From the NCBI GenBank assembly GCA_963989385.1, contig OZ022498.1, positions 379,501 to 443,500 on the forward strand: a stretch of DNA of 64,000 bases. The letters are read 5' to 3'. Positions 61,020 through 64,000 of this stretch are shown here, in pieces. Origin of the DNA: Ctena decussata (taxonomy: Eukaryota; Mollusca; Bivalvia; Lucinida; Lucinidae). The stretch's first letter is position 1; each line of letters starts with the position of its first letter. A program made the translations under genes and the position numbers. The notes beneath the pieces are model-generated. The model searched no databases and was not told the origin of the DNA. It saw only the letters and a list, made by a program, of their open reading frames with translations.

Positions 61020-61400
61020 CTCCTCAAATAATCCAATGAATGTACTACATTTCATTGCGATTAATATCCTCACAACTTCAGGTCAAGGAATTCTGAAAGA
61101 GATCAATTTAGAAATATGACACATTTATGTTTCTCTGTAGTTAAAGAAACCCAACGAATGAGCTACATTTCATTGCAGTTTCAATCTTCACTTGATCTAG
61201 TCTAAGATAACCTGTAGAGAAACATAAAACTCATGAAATAAGAAACTATCAAACACAATACAAATTAACACAATGTTACGGAGTCTCCTCTTCAATTCTT
61301 AGTGAATATGATGATATAAGAGTACCCAATGTATGAACAACATTACATTGCGGTAACCAGCCTCACGTGTCTTGTCGAGGATACTAGAAAAGAAGAGGAA
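61020..61400 (-). repeat. Threefold diverged repeat between recombinase and hydrolase
   Basis: CCAATGAATGTACTACATTT at 61033, CCAACGAATGAGCTACATTT at 61151 and CCAATGTATGAACAACATTA at 61326 are each followed by (T)CATTGC(G/A). Function unknown; possibly regulatory or old splice/leader units. Confidence 0.5.
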
Positions 61401-61585
61401 AGAACTACAAAAGTACAACAAACAAGTACATATGTATACATGATATAAAGAACTATTTTACTAATAGTATCTGGCACCTTTTCAGTGTCTCTGAGCACTA
61501 TACCACAGTTCACTTGAAACATTTCAAAGTGTGACACTTCAAGTTTAAGTACTGTTGCAATACAAATGAAGAGAGAGATCAGTGT

Positions 61586-61863
61586 CTAAGACAAGAATTT
61601 GACTGAAGATTTTTTAACAAAACTTCCCATGTCTTTGGCTACTTTAATTTTGTCATCCAAAGAAAATGATAAATACTTTTTATAGGCATCAGACTTCCAA
61701 TCACCCATTAATTGGATTTTATCCGCAGGTACCTTAGCTTTGAATAATAAAGTAGCCCCTCCTCTCCTAAAGGAATGAGTTGAATATTTTGTTGCATCTA
61801 AACCAATATTCTGTATACAATATTTCAATTTAGACTGATAAAGATTGTAAGTAATGATCTTTC
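61586..61863 (-). pseudogene. Tyrosine recombinase, C-terminal catalytic part
   Basis: Contains the catalytic HxxR as THSFRRGGATL and the terminal LMGDWKSDAYKKYL with the nucleophilic tyrosine region. The open frame extends upstream (to 61966) but that part is the end of the inserted Merlin element. Across the 8-bp duplication the frame continues in phase into the piece at 63473-63637. Confidence 0.8.
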
Positions 61864-63472
61864 GGATACTTTGCACTTTAGCGGTCGCTGTCCGCCATCT
61901 TGTTTTCGTTGCTACGGAGGCGTTGTCTAGCAAATGTAAACAAAAAATGATGGCCGCCATTTGCAATATTCAATGATCGATCGAAGACGACTTTCAGTGC
62001 CATTTTTTAGGCTGAAAACACGCAGAACAAAACAAAAACACATAAACATAACTTACCCAACTCCAATTAGTCAAAAAGATCTGAACTTGTATCAAAAGGT
62101 GATGTTTGGGGGGTCTGAGGCCGATTGATGACGGGGGAATTGACACTGACTGGCTGAAGAGCTTCACGCCGTTTTCCGGGATAAACTCTCTTTATCAGTT
62201 CAAGAAATGTGGATAAATTTATCTTCTGAGTCATTCAAATATTTCTTCCTGATGCAATATTCAACAAAGTAACTGTCATAGAGCTGCTTCTGGGTTCCTG
62301 TTTTAGGAAACGACTTCTTCACTGCATTCCATGTGCTCTCAATGAGGTTGGTGCATGCTCCAGTCTCTTTGTTTTTGAATTCAATTGAATGATTTACAGT
62401 CATATGAGTGTATCCTTCGTCCTTCAAACTGCTATAGGCTTTCCAGCAATCTGACAGAATCACTGTTCCCGGCTTGACATATTTCAAAATGATTGGTATG
62501 AGTGTTTTGGCACTTCTGTCCTCAACAATTTGAAAAAAACACTTCTTGCTTTGCCTTTCAATACCTCCAAAGACCCATACTCCGTCCACCCTTTTTCCTC
62601 TGTGGTATTTCATTTTCCCAAACTTTGACTCGTCAATCTCAACCTCTTTTCCTTCTCCTCCTATCTGCTCACTGTCCCTTTGAATTATCTCTACACAGAC
62701 CTCCCTCGCAAAATTGTACCAATCCACTAGGGTGTGTTCACTTCCAATGCGAAGCTCTCTTGACACAAATTCTGCTGGACATTTGTAAACCCAATAGTAG
62801 GTCAGCTTAACTATCTGCTCCAACAAAAGATTTGACTTGCTGAACCAACTTCCCTCTCTTATTGACAGTTTCTTGTTGCGTTTCCCATTCGAACACCTCC
62901 AACAAACTTTGTCTTTACTGAAGCTTGAATCCTGACGAATGCACAGTTTTCCTTTCAAACACACAAAGCACAATCCACCGAAATCACCAAGAAGCTCTTT
63001 TTCTCTCAGCCAGTAAATTAATCTTTCCTTAGAACTACATATTTCTGCAACATCGTCGTAAACAAGTGACATTTCATTGATTTAAAATCAGCTGATCGCT
63101 TTGTTTACAATCTGTCAGATCGCCGTAAAGAACGCTGCGATGACCTCAGGTCAATATGCGTTGACCAATGAAAAACAACGAAATTCGCTCCGCCCACTTT
63201 TGCGCAGTGACGACTTCCGCTAGAGTTTACATCACGACTAATTGACAATCGAAGCTAATTTTCGAGAATTTAGTTAAAACTAACGGTTATAAACGTTAGT
63301 TTTAACCAAAAAAAGGCACCCTCTATTCATTTTTGACCTTATTTTTGCGATTTTCTGCTTATTTTTCTTTTTTTCGCCGCGCTCACGCGCGTCTCTTATA
63401 GAGGCCTTAGATACCTTACTTCACGTGCTTTTTCCTTCGGAAAAACACCGACCGCTAAAGTGCAATTGTCCC
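61864..63472 (-). mobile_element. Complete Merlin DNA transposon
   Basis: 1,609 bp. The ends read inward GGATACTTTGCACTTTAGCG (left) and GGGACAATTGCACTTTAGCG (right), then GTCG in both. Starting with GG is typical of Merlin. Directly outside are identical 8-bp copies GATCTTTC (61856-61863 and 63473-63480), the expected duplication length. It carries one intact transposase gene. The insertion is inside the tyrosine-recombinase gene of the surrounding retroelement and is therefore younger than it. Confidence 0.92.
62200..63072 (-). CDS. Merlin (IS1595/IS1016-related) DDE transposase
   Basis: 290 residues, the usual length for Merlin. The N-terminal zinc-binding cysteines are CFVC (35-38) and CWRC (57-60). 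The ISXO2-like catalytic core has Asp147 in EIDESKFG, Asp208 in ILSDCWKAY and Glu245 in TNLIESTWNAVKK, the three metal-binding positions of the DDE fold. RGKRVDGVWVFGGIER lies between the first two. It would cut and paste the element by binding the TIRs. The frame has no stop or frameshift and starts at an ATG. It sits 336 bp from the left end and 400 bp from the right. The copy looks potentially active, although activity is not shown by sequence alone. Confidence 0.92.
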   Translation of the reverse strand: MSLVYDDVAEICSSKERLIYWLREKELLGDFGGLCFVCLKGKLCIRQDSSFSKDKVCWRCSNGKRNKKLSIREGSWFSKSNLLLEQIVKLTYYWVYKCPAEFVSRELRIGSEHTLVDWYNFAREVCVEIIQRDSEQIGGEGKEVEIDESKFGKMKYHRGKRVDGVWVFGGIERQSKKCFFQIVEDRSAKTLIPIILKYVKPGTVILSDCWKAYSSLKDEGYTHMTVNHSIEFKNKETGACTNLIESTWNAVKKSFPKTGTQKQLYDSYFVEYCIRKKYLNDSEDKFIHIS

Positions 63473-64000
63473 GATCTTTCCAGTATGCAATATAAAAAGT
63501 GGAGATTCTAGATTAGCAGGAATAATCTTACACATTAATCGATATGCATGTACAGGACACAAAATACTACCTTTCATTTGAACTAAAGGAATTTGCAAAA
63601 TTCTCTCCCCTTTCTGAATAGTTTTTGTCCATTTCAATGAAACAATTAAATGATCTCCACAATCTTCAATATATCTTTTCTCAATAAAAACTTTTTCTCA
63701 GTCAAATCCTTCAGTACGGTTGGAACTAAATTAGATTTCCTAGCTAATAAAAAGAAAGCAAACAGGAAAAGACACCAGTAAGCAATATTGTTTTTCTCAG
63801 AAAAATTCAAGAAATCAGCAATGTTAATTAAAATGTCAGGAGTTATTGGTTCAGCTTGATGAACACAGTAAGATTTCAATTTCGCAATTCCTTTCAAAGA
63901 AAGATTTAGAATAAATTTGTTGATTTGTTCTGTAGGATAACCAAGTAAAAGATGCATACATTTCACTCCATTAATATAATTTCTAATAGAGTCAACAGAT
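63473..64000 (-). pseudogene. Tyrosine recombinase, N-terminal and central part
   Basis: From the window edge, the frame reads through a core-binding-like region (NYINGVKCMHLLLGYPTE) to LFAFFLLARKSNLVP, which contains the first catalytic arginine. It then shifts frame near 63680-63690, in an A run. The rest continues at 63637 (KWTKTIQKGERILQIPLVQM) and ends at TGK next to the Merlin insertion. So there is one frameshift plus the insertion. The start lies beyond the window. Confidence 0.75.

Larger units (their letters stand above)
58978..64000 (-). mobile_element. 3' part of a Ngaro-like tyrosine-recombinase retroelement (overview)
   Basis: Minus-strand order: tyrosine recombinase (from the window edge to 61586, split by a Merlin transposon), SGNH hydrolase (60980-60420), then a B1-A2-B2 arrangement. 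In that arrangement a 196-bp block at 59668-59863 recurs at 58978-59173, with 494 bp between. Split direct repeats of this form, a recombinase instead of a DDE integrase, and an accessory SGNH hydrolase are known from Ngaro/DIRS elements; the reverse transcriptase would lie beyond base 64000. Cryptons also carry a recombinase but lack such repeats. The recombinase is frameshifted and disrupted, so this copy is inactive. Confidence 0.65.

Noticed and set aside
61864..61966. N-terminal extension MQMAAIIFCLHLL of the recombinase
   Set aside because: These codons come from the left end of the Merlin transposon, not from the recombinase.
60400..64000. Bacterial IS1595 insertion from contamination
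   Set aside because: The transposase sits in a Merlin element with eukaryotic-type TIRs inside a retroelement, with base composition like its surroundings.

Overview
The window looks like a gene-poor stretch of a metazoan genome, most likely a bivalve mollusc. It has spliced genes with GT-AG introns, many tRNA-derived SINEs, TA-flanked MITEs, tandem-core interspersed repeats of the kind common in bivalves, degenerate non-LTR retrotransposons and a tyrosine-recombinase retroelement. The bivalve assignment is an inference from repeat style and gene families; nothing prokaryotic is present.

Layout. Bases 1-13,500 hold repeats only: a SINE, an old RTE/CR1-type retrotransposon on the minus strand (about 1.6-3.5 kb), several tandem-core repeats, a 34-bp minisatellite and a long pearl-like element. 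Bases 13,503-19,467 hold an ankyrin/SOCS-box gene on the minus strand, plus a broken paralogue of its 3' end. The gene is split by a 1,404-bp TIR element with a TA target duplication, and removing the element rejoins the reading frame. Bases 19,750-21,456 are an unusual array of the palindrome TTTTGTGATATCACAAAA.

From 22,167 to 57,661 (plus strand) I read one large secreted-protein gene as 17 exons. They encode the hydrophobic end of a signal peptide, two LU (Ly6/uPAR, three-finger) domains, and then five repeats of a Ser/Thr-rich linker exon followed by a ShK (SXC) domain exon. All 16 junctions keep the frame with matching phases. The module-boundary introns are phase 1, and the introns inside each LU domain are phase 0. 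The first coding exon (ATG) and the 3' end were not found. The introns are full of SINEs, MITEs, nested repeats and a degenerate CR1-like element with a 2A-like N-terminus.

From about 58,978 to the right edge lies the 3' part of a minus-strand tyrosine-recombinase retroelement. It has a recombinase, an SGNH hydrolase and a B1-A2-B2 split direct repeat, which suggests a Ngaro-like DIRS element. Its recombinase gene is interrupted by a complete Merlin DNA transposon (61,864-63,472) with an intact 290-residue DDE transposase, matching TIRs and an 8-bp target duplication.

The items most worth follow-up are the LU-LU-(linker-ShK)n gene, the ankyrin/SOCS gene split by the TIR element (with a possible in-frame intron made from it), the intact Merlin inside the Ngaro-like element, and the palindrome array beside the 5' end of the secreted-protein gene.
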